Counted from the stretch's first letter, positions 15,122-24,989 are shown. The stretch: 64,000 nucleotides of DNA from Aliirhizobium wenxiniae (GCF_019511445.1 NZ_JAEUAN010000030.1:1-64000); one strand, 5' to 3'. Numbers and translations are program-made. The notes: generated from the sequence alone by a model not told the origin.

Positions 15122-16213
15122 TCAAACAACCTTCGCCAGTGCGTCCACCGCAAAGATCGCGTCGGCCACTTCCTCAGCCGTGAAATCGCTGCGCAGGTTC
15201 TGCAGCGTGTCGTCCTTGCTGTTGGCAAGCTTTCCGACCTTGATCAGGTCTTCGCGGGAAACGCCTTCCAGGTGCAGTTCGGCCAATGTCACCGGCATTT
15301 TGATCGAGCGGTAGAAGTCGATATAGCCGGCGATCTCGTCGTCGGGGCGCTGTTCGAGGATCATGTGGGCGAGCGTGCCGTAGGCGACCTTTTCACCGTG
15401 GGTGAGGTGGTGGATATCACCGTTCAGCGCCGTGAAGCCGTTGTGGATGGCGTGGGCTGCGGCCAGACCGCCGTTTTCGAAACCGAGGCCGGAGAGAAGC
15501 GTTGCGGCTTCGACGACCGCTTCGACGGCGGGTGTTACCAGCTTCTGTTCGACCGCCTGATAGGCGCTGACGCCGTAGGTAAGCAGCGTCTTTTCGCAGG
15601 CTTCCGCAATCGCCATGCCGGCGATGGTGGCGGAGCCGCCGACCATGGTTTTCGAATTGGAGCGCTGGACGGCGAGTGCCTCGACGTAAGTGGCGAGACC
15701 ATCGGCAATGCCCGACGCAAAGAGGCGAACCGGCGCCTGGGCGCAGATCCAGGTATCGACCAGAACCAGATCCGGGTTCTTGGCATAGAAGCGGTATTTC
15801 TCGAACACGCCGTCATCGGAATAGATGACCGACAGCGCGCTGCAGGGCGCGTCCGTCGAGGCGATCGTCGGCACGATGATGACGGGGCTTTTCAGCTCGT
15901 CGGCAACGGCCTTGACCGTATCCAGCGTCTTGCCGCCGCCGATGCCGACGACGAGGTTGGTGCCGTTCTTCTTCGCCACCTCGACGAGACGATTGATCTC
16001 GTTGGTGGAGGCTTCACCTGAGAACTTTTCGCGGGCGAACTCGACCTTGCCGGAGACCGCCGCCTCGACCTTCGTGCCGATCAGGCCCCAGACGATATCG
16101 TCGGATACGAGGAGGGCCTTGGTGCCCATTTGGGCAAGGTAATCGCCCAGTTCGGCAATGACGCCGCTTCCCTGAATATAACGGCCGGGGGAGGCAAAAA
16201 TTCGCTTGGTCAT
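15122..16213 (-). CDS. gldA: Glycerol dehydrogenase
   Basis: The 363-aa NAD-dependent iron/zinc-type dehydrogenase oxidises glycerol to dihydroxyacetone, or acts on a similar polyol. NAD-binding motifs are VGIGGGKTLDTVKA and PTIASTDAPCSAL. Metal ligands are expected at Asp in ASGIADGLATYVEA and at the His residues of AAHAIHNGF and HLTHGEKVAYG. The start at 16213 (MTKRIFASPGRYIQG) has GGAAG 7 bases upstream and matches the family; the frame is open upstream by chance. It is transcribed alone. Confidence 0.93.
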   Translation of the reverse strand: MTKRIFASPGRYIQGSGVIAELGDYLAQMGTKALLVSDDIVWGLIGTKVEAAVSGKVEFAREKFSGEASTNEINRLVEVAKKNGTNLVVGIGGGKTLDTVKAVADELKSPVIIVPTIASTDAPCSALSVIYSDDGVFEKYRFYAKNPDLVLVDTWICAQAPVRLFASGIADGLATYVEALAVQRSNSKTMVGGSATIAGMAIAEACEKTLLTYGVSAYQAVEQKLVTPAVEAVVEAATLLSGLGFENGGLAAAHAIHNGFTALNGDIHHLTHGEKVAYGTLAHMILEQRPDDEIAGYIDFYRSIKMPVTLAELHLEGVSREDLIKVGKLANSKDDTLQNLRSDFTAEEVADAIFAVDALAKVV

Positions 16214-16505
16214 GTCTGTCACTTCCAGTTGATCAATAGAAAAACTACCAGGTGGATATCGACCGGCTGGCGGCCCAAGGCAAGACTTTTGGTCGCAACC
16301 AACGAAACAGTTACCGATCAACATGGAGCGGCAAACGGATAATTCATTGAGGCCGACCATCGCAGGCGAAGGGATTTTTCTCTGCAAAAACAGAGGTCCA
16401 TACCTACGAATTACATTTAAGCGCAGATGCATCCCCCACCGCTCGTACAGAGCATGGACACTGTGTTTCCAAACTGGAGCACCTGCAGCCGGGATTTCGG
16501 AAATC

Positions 16506-18179
16506 TCAGTTTTCCATGGACTGAAACTGCTGCTTGAGGCGGGCAATGTCAGCGGGCGAGACGGCGGGATCGGTCAACGGAATCCAGGCGTCGATATAGT
16601 GTTCCGGCGCGTAGACGTGGCCGTGGCCGATCGGGGAACTGGTGGCGATCGCCATATCGACGGCCAGTTGCAGGCCGGTGACGACCGGGATCCAGGTGAA
16701 GCTTTGCGAGACATCCGGTCCGCGGGGGTCTTTCAACCAGGCAGGCTCGCGAAAGAAGGAGGACGGATCGAAGAAGGTGACCGGATCGCTTGCATATTGC
16801 AGGTAGATCATGCGGATCGGCCCCCAGGGCGCAAAGCCGTTTGAAGCGGTTTCCAGCTGATTTGCAAAACGCACGATCGATCCATCGCGGAATTTCGGCA
16901 GCCAGGCGGGAGATCCCTTTTCGCGCATCGCGGTGATCGCATTCCATCTTGCGCTGCGGAATGGCGGGCCGCTCCACAGAGCCCCCTGGAACGGATCGGC
17001 GACGACGTCATAAATGTCGGTGGAGAGCTGCGAGTTCAGTGCGCCTAGGCTGAGGCCATGCAGATAGAGCCTCGGGCGCGTTTCCCTCGGCAGGGTTTTC
17101 CAATAGTCGTAGATGGCCTGAAACAGTGCGCGCGCCGCATCCTGGCCGTTTTCCGGTTCGACCAGCAGGGAGAGCCAGCTCGACAGATAGGAATATTGCA
17201 GGGCGACGCTCGCGACATCCCCGTCATGCAGATATTCGAGCGTGTCCATCGCGGCCGGATCGACCCAGCCCGTGCCGGTAGGGACAACGACGACCAGGAG
17301 CGAGCGCTCGAAGCCGCCTTGCCTCTCGAGCTCCTTCAGGGCCAGAGCCGCACGTTCCTCGACCGTTTCGGCACTGTTTAGCCCGGCATAGACACGTATC
17401 GGGTCGAGAGCCGGCTTTTGCCAGAACTCACCGATGGCTTCGGCTTTCGGGCCGGTCGAGACGAATACCCTGCCCTGCCGGCCGAGCGTATCCCAGCCGA
17501 CCAGCGATCCCGGTCCTCCAGTCACGGTGGGGCTTGTCGGCGGCGTCTCGTCCGGCTCGATCAACGCATCGGCCTTCTGGAACGAGGCATCAGTCGCATC
17601 GAGCGCCCATCTGACGAGCAGCCCCTGCCCGATCAACCAGAAGACGGCGATCGCAAGCGTCAGGCCGATAACGTTGGACACCCGGCGCGGCATGATCGCA
17701 TCGAGCCAATGGGAAAAACGACTCGCGGCCAGTTGGAACAGCCAGCCAAGCGCCAGCAATATCGCAAAGGTGATTGCGGCAATCCCTGCAAGGCGAAACG
17801 GATCGGCGCTTTCCTGCGGCTGCATCTGCCAGAGCGTGCGGATGGAATTCTGCCATTCGACGGCGTGCCAGAGGAAAGCAATCGATACGATGATGGCAAA
17901 GAGAAGCGTGGTTGCCCGCAGCGGAGCCGCGTGTTTCGAAAACCAGGGAAGCTCCAGATATCGCCAGAGCCAGCCGATGAAAACGCCAAGCGCATAACCC
18001 GTCGCGGCGCAAGCACCGGACAAGACGCCCTGGATGAGCCATGAGCGAGGCATGAGGCTTGGTGTGAGGGACGCCGCGAAGAACAGAAGCGCGAGAAGCA
18101 CGCCCGTTGCACTCAGGGACCCTAAAAACCGCAAAACAAACCGCAATATTCGCCCGCCCAACTGCTCGAAACACCCCAA
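16506..18179 (-). CDS. Membrane alpha/beta hydrolase (Abhydrolase_9 type)
   Basis: The 557-aa protein has four to five hydrophobic segments in residues 15-190 (for example ATGVLLALLFFAASL and VIGLTLAIAVFWLIGQGLL), then a large soluble hydrolase domain. The nucleophile elbow is HGLSLGALNS; the domain also carries VFVSTGP, RVYAGLNS and VPTGTGWVDPAA. The two-domain form (membrane N-terminus plus hydrolase C-terminus) corresponds to the Abhydrolase_9_N/Abhydrolase_9 families. The substrate is unknown; an esterase or lipase at the inner membrane is likely. It is a single gene, divergent from the DUF882 peptidase. Confidence 0.88.
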   Translation of the reverse strand: MGCFEQLGGRILRFVLRFLGSLSATGVLLALLFFAASLTPSLMPRSWLIQGVLSGACAATGYALGVFIGWLWRYLELPWFSKHAAPLRATTLLFAIIVSIAFLWHAVEWQNSIRTLWQMQPQESADPFRLAGIAAITFAILLALGWLFQLAASRFSHWLDAIMPRRVSNVIGLTLAIAVFWLIGQGLLVRWALDATDASFQKADALIEPDETPPTSPTVTGGPGSLVGWDTLGRQGRVFVSTGPKAEAIGEFWQKPALDPIRVYAGLNSAETVEERAALALKELERQGGFERSLLVVVVPTGTGWVDPAAMDTLEYLHDGDVASVALQYSYLSSWLSLLVEPENGQDAARALFQAIYDYWKTLPRETRPRLYLHGLSLGALNSQLSTDIYDVVADPFQGALWSGPPFRSARWNAITAMREKGSPAWLPKFRDGSIVRFANQLETASNGFAPWGPIRMIYLQYASDPVTFFDPSSFFREPAWLKDPRGPDVSQSFTWIPVVTGLQLAVDMAIATSSPIGHGHVYAPEHYIDAWIPLTDPAVSPADIARLKQQFQSMEN

Positions 18180-18496
18180 CTCTCGTCATCAAGGCAAATA
18201 GCGCGCGGGGTCGCAAGATCCAGCGCGCCACGGCCATTCATCTGCGCAACCTGCACGACTTGGGCGGGAAAATCCACAAACCTCTGTCGGCATTTTTCTG
18301 GCGGCGCCGATAGGCAGACCTGATTAAAAACTGGCCCAAGGAGCAGCCCCCATCTTCACGAAAGCGTGTCGGGGCGGCACAGCTAATATTTCGTCAACCT
18401 CCTATTAGCATTTCATTGACCATAATCGCGGCTTCGTTGCCGGGGTTTCGTTGTTCGTCCCGGTTGTGGTGATCTTGGCGTAAAGCGAGTTGTGTC
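18180..18496. other. Divergent intergenic region
   Basis: No gene is supported. The 317 bases lie between divergent genes and should hold both promoters. I see no strong operator or structured RNA. Confidence 0.4.
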
Positions 18497-19882
18497 GTGT
18501 TCCAGCCCCTGTCGAATGCTCCCCTTAAGAGTGCGATCAGCACACTTCTGGGCCACGCCGCCGATACGGCATTCACCCTCGCCAAGGTCTCCTGCGCTGC
18601 CGTGTTCGCGCTGTCCGCTTTTGCCGGGACCGCCGCGATGGCATTGGCCGAAGACCGGACGCTGAAACTGCATTTTACCCATACCGGCGAGCGGGCGGCC
18701 ATTACCTACAAGCGTAACGGCCGCTTCGACCAGAAGGGGCTTGCGCAGGCCAACCGGCTGCTGCGTGACTGGCGCAAGAACCAGTCGACACGCATGGACC
18801 CGCGTCTGCTCGATCTCGTCTGGGAAGTTTACCAGCGCAGTGGCGCCACGGACTATATCCGCGTCGTCTCCGCCTATCGTTCGCCTGCCACCAACAGCAT
18901 GCTGCGCGGCCGTTCGCGCTCCTCGGGCGTCGCCAAGAAAAGCCAGCATACGCTCGGCAAGGCGATGGATTTCTATATTCCGGGCGTGAAGATCTCGACA
19001 CTGCGCCGGCTTGCCATGCAGGCGCAGGTCGGCGGCGTCGGCTTCTATCCGACCTCCGGCTCCCCCTTCGTGCATCTCGACGTCGGCAGCGTGCGCGCCT
19101 GGCCGCGGATGTCGCGCAAGGAACTGGCGGGGATCTTTCCAAACGGCAGGACAATGCATCTTCCGGCAGACGGCCGGCCGCTCCCCGGATACGATCAGGC
19201 CGTAGCCGACTACAAGCGTCGCGTGGGGTCGCAGTCGATCCAGATCGCCAGTACGGCACCGGATGACGACGAAGATACCGGAAGCGCAAAACGCGGCGGT
19301 AGCGGCCTGTTGACCGCCATGTTGCCAACCCCGAAGAGCCGCGCGGCGGAAGCGCTTGCTGAACAGACCAATCCAAGAGCCATAGCCAATGCTTCCGGCC
19401 GGAAGACGGATCCGGAATTTGCCGATCTTGCTCAACTTTCCGCACCGCTGCCGATCCTGCGGCCGGGACGATCCGGCACCGTCGATCCGATCCAGACCGC
19501 ATCGCTTGCGCCGACCCCGAGCCTTGCGCCCGTCATCGCGGCAAGACCAGTGCCTGCCACCCTGCCCGCAGGCACGCCCGCCTTCAGCGCGCTTGCCGCT
19601 CTTACCCCTCCCGACGGTATGAAACTGCTGCCTACGCCGGAAGGCTCGATTGCATCCCTGCCGATCACCGGGCCGGATCTCGATATCGAAGACGAGTTCG
19701 ATGGCGAGGATACGCTTTTGTCATGGGCACTTGCGGCTCCTGGCAGCGATATCGGCATGGCCGCACCCGTCGTCATCGGCCGCACGCTGACAGATCTCAC
19801 GGCAGAAGCTTCGCGCAGCACGCCCTTGCCGCTTTCGATCGCCGAAGAATTCGATCACGACAGGTTCTGGTCCGGTGGCTGA
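18497..19882 (+). CDS. Exported DUF882 / M15-type murein peptidase
   Basis: The 461-aa protein starts at GTG. Residues 25-51 form a signal sequence ending AMALAED. Residues 60-215 are the DUF882 (YcbK-like, peptidase M15) domain with SAYRSPATNSMLRG, the zinc ligands in SQHTLGKAMDF (His and Asp) and FVHLDVG (His). It probably cuts peptide cross-links in the cell wall, in the periplasm. Residues 250-461 are a low-complexity Ala/Pro/Thr-rich tail with no domain I recognise, much longer than in E. coli YcbK. No ATG start is available near the N-terminus and the ribosome-binding site is weak. Confidence 0.9.
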   Translation: MFQPLSNAPLKSAISTLLGHAADTAFTLAKVSCAAVFALSAFAGTAAMALAEDRTLKLHFTHTGERAAITYKRNGRFDQKGLAQANRLLRDWRKNQSTRMDPRLLDLVWEVYQRSGATDYIRVVSAYRSPATNSMLRGRSRSSGVAKKSQHTLGKAMDFYIPGVKISTLRRLAMQAQVGGVGFYPTSGSPFVHLDVGSVRAWPRMSRKELAGIFPNGRTMHLPADGRPLPGYDQAVADYKRRVGSQSIQIASTAPDDDEDTGSAKRGGSGLLTAMLPTPKSRAAEALAEQTNPRAIANASGRKTDPEFADLAQLSAPLPILRPGRSGTVDPIQTASLAPTPSLAPVIAARPVPATLPAGTPAFSALAALTPPDGMKLLPTPEGSIASLPITGPDLDIEDEFDGEDTLLSWALAAPGSDIGMAAPVVIGRTLTDLTAEASRSTPLPLSIAEEFDHDRFWSGG

Positions 19883-19998
19883 AGGCCGTTTCAGCACAAC
19901 CAAGCCTGCACGATACAGCGCTCATAGATTGCATCCGATTCGTAGAGCGATACTGCCGAATCGCCTAGCGTCCTCACCGTACCAATCGGGAGGACGAT

Positions 19999-20181
19999 AT
20001 GCCGAGTTGCAAGGACAGTAACGGGGATACCTGGGATATCTATCAGAGCGGCAGTCAGTGGCGTTGGCGCCGCACCGCCTCGAATGGCGCTATCGTGGGC
20101 GCCTCAACCGAAGCCTATGTGAACCAGAGCGACTGCATCGATAATGCCAGGCGCAATGGAATGAAGTGTAATCCGATCTGA
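19999..20181 (+). CDS. Small YegP/DUF1508-like protein, 60 aa
   Basis: ATG at 19999 follows GGGAGGA with good spacing. The 60-aa protein reads like one DUF1508 (YegP) repeat: a beta hairpin (DIYQSGSQWRWRRTASNGAIVGAS), then TEAYVNQSDCIDNARRN. It has three cysteines and a high Trp content for its size. YegP-like domains are small cytoplasmic proteins of unknown function. The divergence from canonical YegP makes the family call tentative. Confidence 0.72.
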   Translation: MPSCKDSNGDTWDIYQSGSQWRWRRTASNGAIVGASTEAYVNQSDCIDNARRNGMKCNPI

Positions 20182-20281
20182 TGTGTGTCGGGACCCTTCG
20201 GGTTCGCTCTCAGGCCTTAGATCCCTGTCTTGTCGCATGGTCTTTGCCCAAGACCGCGGCGCAAGCTTGAGCGGCGCGCTG

Positions 20282-20330
20282 TAACGCAAAAACAAATACG
20301 GGCCTTCGCCGCGAGGGATCGAAGGCCCGT
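20282..20330 (-). terminator. Chemoreceptor gene terminator
   Basis: ACGGGCCTTCG (20298-20308) pairs with CGAAGGCCCGT (20320-20330). On the minus strand the hairpin is followed by ATTTGTTTTTGCG. Confidence 0.8.
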
Positions 20331-20372
20331 GAACATTGCGTGTAAACTTACCGGCTCAAGCCGGCGAACAGG

Positions 20373-22346
20373 CTAGAATTCAGCCCACTCCGTTTCCTTG
20401 ACCGCAGCTGATGAGGCCGCACCGCCTCCGAACGCGGAAGCAAGCTTGCGACCCAGCGAACGCGCCGGAGACAGGCGCGGCCGCTCGTCTTGCTCGGCAA
20501 CACGTACGGGTGCAGCCGGGCGGGACATCTGCCGATCGGCCGGACGCGACGATTGCTGGCGTTCATTTCCGACCTGGAACTGGCCGAGCAGCACCATCAG
20601 AGCCTCGGCATCCTTTGCAAGGCTGTGGCTGGCGGCCGTCGATTGTTCGACCATTGCAGCATTCTGCTGCGTACCCTGATCGATCGCGTTGACTGCCGTG
20701 TTGATTTCCTGAAGCCCGAGCGACTGCTCGCGCGAAGCTTCAGCAATCGCCTGAACGTGCCGGTTTATCTCATGCACTTCGGAGACGATCGCATCGAGCG
20801 CCTTGCCGGTTTCACCGACCAGATTGACACCCTGTTCGACATGGCTGCCTGACGTATTGATCAGGACCTTAATTTCCTTGGCGGCAGCGGCTGAGCGCTG
20901 GGCCAGTTCACGGACTTCCTGCGCCACGACGGCAAAGCCTTTGCCCGCATCACCGGCACGCGCCGCCTCGACACCGGCATTCAGCGCGAGAAGATTGGTC
21001 TGGAAAGCGATATCGTCGATGACACCGATGATGTTGCTGATTTCAGACGAAGAGCGCTCAATCTGATGCATCGCATCGACGGTGTTGCGGACGATTTCGC
21101 CGGATTTCTCGGCACCTGCACGGGTGCGGGCAACGAGCTGGCTCGCCTCCTCTGCACGGCTTGCGGCATCCTTGACGGTGGTCGTGATTTCCTCCAGCGC
21201 CGCGGCCGTTTCCTCGACGGAAGCAGCCTGTTGTTCGGTGCGGCTGGACATGTCGTCGGCGGATGCGAGAAGCTCGTTGGCGCTGGCAGTGATCGCGTTT
21301 GCGTTGATGCCAACAGACTGCATGGCTTCACGAACCTTGCTCAGCGATTCGTTGAAATCCCCGCGAACCCCATCAAGATCAGCGACGAAGGGTGTGTCGA
21401 TGGTCGTGACCAGATCGCCGGCAGCCAGACGTTTCAGGCCGTTACCCAGCGACTGCAGCGCGAACTGCACATTGCGAGCCTCGGCGGCCTTTTCGAATTC
21501 CTGGCGCTCTCTCTCGCTTTCGGCAAGACTTCTCGTGGTTTCGGTCTGCTCCTCCAGACGGACACGCTCAATCGCATTTTCCCGGAAGACGGCAACGGTA
21601 GCGGCCATCTCGCCAATCTCATCGCGCCGATCATGACCGACGATCTCACCGGAGGTTTCACCCTGCGCCAATTGCTGCATCCGCTCGCGCAGAAGATGCA
21701 TTGGCTTGGTGACGCCCTGCTGGACGAAATAGGCGGCAAGCAACAGAACGACAATAATACCGGCAACCATGGCAACCATATTGGTGACGATCGTGTCGTG
21801 GACCAGCTTGGCCAGACGATCCGTGCCAGCGGTCTGCACTGCCTGCAGAGCGCTGTTGCTGTCGTTGAATTGCTTGGAGATGCGTGTGGTCAGCGCTTCG
21901 AGCGCTCCCATGCGCAGGACGGCCGCCTGGTATTGTCCTTCATTGCGAAGCTTAACGATGTCGTCGAGCAGTGCCCTGACGCCGTTGATATCGACGAACA
22001 GGCTATCCATCGCCGGCTTGGTGGTGGGGACAAGCTTCGACAGTTCCTGCATGCGGCCGACTGCGATCCCGAGCAGGGAATCGAATTCTTTCTGTGCCGT
22101 TTCGAACTGCGGCGCGTCAGGAGAGAAGATCAGAAGACGCCCGAGACGAACGGCGGCACCGTTAACCCCGGAGCTTGCTCTTGCCGATAGGAGGGCAGCC
22201 TTCGCCTCGGTATTGAGGAAGTCATTATAGGCCAAGCTGGCTTCATCAAACTTGTATGCAAAATAGGACACTCCGCAGAGAGAAATGAGTGCCAACACGC
22301 CAATGGACAAGAGGATCTTGGTTCTGATGCGTAAATGCTTCAACAT
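20373..22346 (-). CDS. Methyl-accepting chemotaxis protein
   Basis: The 657-aa inner-membrane chemoreceptor has TM1 at about 10-30, a periplasmic helical sensor at 31-188, TM2 at about 190-208, a HAMP domain (209-262), a second HAMP-like stretch (295-345) and a signalling domain. The conserved hairpin tip IDDIAFQTNLLALNAGVEAARAG lies at about 443-465. The C-terminus ends in EWAEF, resembling the NWETF pentapeptide that tethers CheR/CheB in E. coli receptors, with a flexible Arg/Pro-rich linker before it. The ligand is unknown. No che gene is nearby, so it works with a kinase encoded elsewhere. Confidence 0.95.
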   Translation of the reverse strand: MLKHLRIRTKILLSIGVLALISLCGVSYFAYKFDEASLAYNDFLNTEAKAALLSARASSGVNGAAVRLGRLLIFSPDAPQFETAQKEFDSLLGIAVGRMQELSKLVPTTKPAMDSLFVDINGVRALLDDIVKLRNEGQYQAAVLRMGALEALTTRISKQFNDSNSALQAVQTAGTDRLAKLVHDTIVTNMVAMVAGIIVVLLLAAYFVQQGVTKPMHLLRERMQQLAQGETSGEIVGHDRRDEIGEMAATVAVFRENAIERVRLEEQTETTRSLAESERERQEFEKAAEARNVQFALQSLGNGLKRLAAGDLVTTIDTPFVADLDGVRGDFNESLSKVREAMQSVGINANAITASANELLASADDMSSRTEQQAASVEETAAALEEITTTVKDAASRAEEASQLVARTRAGAEKSGEIVRNTVDAMHQIERSSSEISNIIGVIDDIAFQTNLLALNAGVEAARAGDAGKGFAVVAQEVRELAQRSAAAAKEIKVLINTSGSHVEQGVNLVGETGKALDAIVSEVHEINRHVQAIAEASREQSLGLQEINTAVNAIDQGTQQNAAMVEQSTAASHSLAKDAEALMVLLGQFQVGNERQQSSRPADRQMSRPAAPVRVAEQDERPRLSPARSLGRKLASAFGGGAASSAAVKETEWAEF

Positions 22347-22727
22347 CGAATATTACCTATGAAATCGACCGGTTCGGAAATGCGCCATAACCGCAGCTCG
22401 ATTTGCATCGGCTTCAAAGAGATGGCGAAAAATAGGGGATGGTTCGCATCATGCGACGGATCATTGCAGGGTCACCTGCACTGCCACCAAAGAACCGCAG
22501 ATGGATTAATGCATCCAAAATAAAACGATATGAATACCTTGATTTCGCATGACAAACGTCAACTACATGACGTTAATTTCAACATAGACCATGACGACAC
22601 CGAAATATACTTAAGTATAATTTCTGAAATTAAAAAACCAAATCAGTGCGGCCTCGGTAATTATCGACGCCAGAAGCACGGTATGCGCGCTCATCCTATC
22701 CATGCGGACCGGCACCATGTCCGCCGC
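22347..22727. other. AT-rich intergenic region with palindrome
   Basis: No gene is supported. Bases 22530-22660 are unusually AT-rich and contain the 14-bp perfect palindrome TATACTTAAGTATA (22606-22619). It lies upstream of the chemoreceptor gene and downstream of the outer-membrane gene, both on the minus strand. Confidence 0.5.
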
Positions 22728-22770
22728 AAAACGAAAATGGCGCCGCACACGTGAAGGTGTGCAGCGCCAT
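22728..22770 (-). terminator. Outer-membrane gene terminator
   Basis: Arms 22737-22750 and 22757-22770 pair at 13 of 14 positions (ATGGCGC..GCACAC). The minus strand then runs into ATTTTCGTTTT. Confidence 0.8.
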
Positions 22771-22806
22771 CGCTATTTCATTCGCGAGCCTTAGCGGCTC
22801 AAGATT

Positions 22807-23445
22807 TTAGAACTTGTAGTTCACGCCAGCCTTGATGGTGTGGTCGCCGATCGTGCGCTCAGACGTACCGGTGTCGGTGCGGAAGCTGCGAACATCGCTG
22901 GTCTGCGTGTAGTTGTACTCAACGCGGCCCGAGAGATTGCCGGTAATCTTCTGCTCGACGCCAGCGCCAACCAGCCAACCGGGCTTCCAGCCATCCGGAC
23001 CTTCCGTGGCGCCGTTATCGCGCAGGCTGGTCATTGCCACACCGGCGGTACCGTAAACCAGCGTGCTGCCGAGCGGCGCACCGACCTTGGCCTTGGCCGC
23101 GATACGGTAACGTTCCTTCAGCTTGCCGCCGCGCACGCCCACTTCCGCATCACCAAGGTGAGAAAGCTCGGCTTCTCCGCCAACGACCACACCGTTGATT
23201 TCGGTGTTGTAACCGCCATGGATGCCGCCGGTGAATTCAGAAGAGCTGGAAAACGGGTTCAGCTTGTCCGAGGCCGTGCCTGCATGAATACCAGCGTAAG
23301 CGCCGCTCCAGTCGGAGGACGGGCCAGAAGGCTCGTTGTAAGCCGGCGGCTCATAGGAACTCGTCAGGTCAGCAGCGGATACAGAAAGTGCAGAACCGGA
23401 AACGAAAATGGCGGCGATCGCCAAGGCGAAGGGCTTCTTGGTCAT
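22807..23445 (-). CDS. RopB/Omp25-like outer-membrane beta-barrel
   Basis: The 212-aa protein has a signal peptide (MTKKPFALAIAAIFVSGSALSVSA, cleaved before ADL), a short Pro/Ser-rich segment, then an eight-stranded small barrel with alternating strands (for example WSGAYAGIHAG, SGRVEYNYTQT) and a C-terminal phenylalanine in AGVNYKF, the usual barrel-assembly signal. It belongs to the Omp25/Omp31/RopB family of abundant alphaproteobacterial outer-membrane proteins with envelope stability roles. It is transcribed alone with its own terminator. Confidence 0.92.
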   Translation of the reverse strand: MTKKPFALAIAAIFVSGSALSVSAADLTSSYEPPAYNEPSGPSSDWSGAYAGIHAGTASDKLNPFSSSSEFTGGIHGGYNTEINGVVVGGEAELSHLGDAEVGVRGGKLKERYRIAAKAKVGAPLGSTLVYGTAGVAMTSLRDNGATEGPDGWKPGWLVGAGVEQKITGNLSGRVEYNYTQTSDVRSFRTDTGTSERTIGDHTIKAGVNYKF

Positions 23446-23815
23446 GATACAGTTACTCCATACACAGCCTGCGTCTGGCGGATGGGCAGGCGATACATCC
23501 AGCTTTCAAGCCTCGGGTCGTCATGCGGATTGCCCTACCCCTGGCCGCATGTGCGATCCCGCACCGATAGGCTTCTATTTTCATGAATTTATAAACACTC
23601 CATTAACTGCGACTGACAGGCGCAAAAAAGACGTGCGCCAGTTCGTCACAAGATTGCGAGGAGCCTGTCGACCTCCACCCACAACCCAACATATCGCCCT
23701 CTGCCTTGACCAAAAAACGACCACCCAAAGCAGCAAGATATCTGGCCGACACACCATTCGCCCCCTATCTTCCGGCCAATACACCAGGCCCGTCAGCCAC
23801 TAATCTTGAGGCATC
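23446..23815. other. Divergent intergenic region
   Basis: These 370 bases lie between the divergent outer-membrane protein and acyltransferase genes and hold no supported gene. Promoters are expected; I identify no specific operator. Confidence 0.4.
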
Positions 23816-24910
23816 ATGGAAACCGGAAAACACCCGAGCCAAAATCGCTTCGTGCTGCTCGACGGCCTGAGGGGCATTGCCGCGATCTTCATCATCCAGC
23901 GCCATGCCGAAGACCTGTTGGGGGATGCCCTGCCCTCCAGCTATCTCGGCGTCGACCTGTTTTTCGCGCTGAGCGGTTTCGTGCTGGCCCATGCCTATGG
24001 CGCATCGCTTTCCGAGGGGCGTATTTTGCCGCTTCAGTTCATGAAAGCGCGGCTATTGAGGCTTTATCCGCTCTATGCGATCGCGCTCGCGCTAGTTACC
24101 GCCTATTATATTCGAATGTATTTTGCCGGCGTGCCGGTCATGGCGGATGAATATGTTGTCCCGAGCGAGCTGCTGCTTGCTTTCCTGACCGGGCTTTTGT
24201 TTTTGCCCTCGCCGATTACCATCTCGTTCAATGCCGCTCTGTTTCTGGTTCACCCGGCGTGGTCATTGTTCAATGAATTGGTGGTGAACCTTGCTTATGG
24301 CCTACGCGGAGCAAGGGCGACACTAACCCAGATCGGCGTCGTCATCGGCGCCAGCGCAGTGCTTTTGGTGATTGCCGCATTGCAGTTCGACCGCCTTCAT
24401 GCTGGCTTTCGCTGGCATGAAATGTATGCCGGCATGGCGCGTGTCTTCTTTTCGTTTTTCATAGGAGTCGTGCTCTATCGATATCGTCGCAAGACACCGG
24501 TGATGCGTCCGGGGCAGGCACTCATCTGCCTCGGGTTGCTGATTGTCGTACTCGCCTTCCCGACGCCGCGTGACTGGCGCTGGATTTTTGACCTTTTTGT
24601 CGTCTTCCTTGTCTGGCCTGCCCTGATTTACTGGGCAAGCGCCATTACTCCCGGCCCGAGAACCGCATCGATCGCGAATTTTCTCGGAACAGCATCCTAC
24701 GCAGTCTATGTGCTCCATACACCGCTGCTCGACTGGGCACATGTGATTGCGCCCGACATCACCTCATCGAACCTGAAACCGTTTGCGGGCATGATGCTTG
24801 TCGCATTGGTCGTTTTGATTTCCTGGGTGCTGACCGTCTGGCTGGACCAGCCACTGCAGAGGCGCATCAAAAGTCGAATTTCCCAGACCTATCAGCTCGC
24901 AAGAAAATAA
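23816..24910 (+). CDS. Acyltransferase 3 family membrane protein
   Basis: The 364-aa polytopic protein has about ten hydrophobic segments and the acyltransferase-3 hallmarks: LLDGLRGIAAIFIIQRHAED near the N-terminus (with the essential His), LGVDLFFALSGFVLAH and KARLLRLYPLYAIALA. Such inner-membrane enzymes O-acylate exopolysaccharide, lipopolysaccharide or other glycans. The acceptor is not evident, and no polysaccharide gene is adjacent. GAGG lies just upstream of the ATG. Confidence 0.92.
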   Translation: METGKHPSQNRFVLLDGLRGIAAIFIIQRHAEDLLGDALPSSYLGVDLFFALSGFVLAHAYGASLSEGRILPLQFMKARLLRLYPLYAIALALVTAYYIRMYFAGVPVMADEYVVPSELLLAFLTGLLFLPSPITISFNAALFLVHPAWSLFNELVVNLAYGLRGARATLTQIGVVIGASAVLLVIAALQFDRLHAGFRWHEMYAGMARVFFSFFIGVVLYRYRRKTPVMRPGQALICLGLLIVVLAFPTPRDWRWIFDLFVVFLVWPALIYWASAITPGPRTASIANFLGTASYAVYVLHTPLLDWAHVIAPDITSSNLKPFAGMMLVALVVLISWVLTVWLDQPLQRRIKSRISQTYQLARK

Positions 24911-24989
24911 AATCAGTTTCCGCGGAACTTTTTCCGCTCTGACGAAATTGACAAGGACCCGCGCAAAAACAGAGAGGAGAACTGCATCC

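Noticed and set aside
22530..22754. 74-codon frame in the AT-rich gap upstream of the chemoreceptor
   Set aside because: No ribosome-binding site, low-complexity composition, and its 3' end overlaps the outer-membrane gene terminator.
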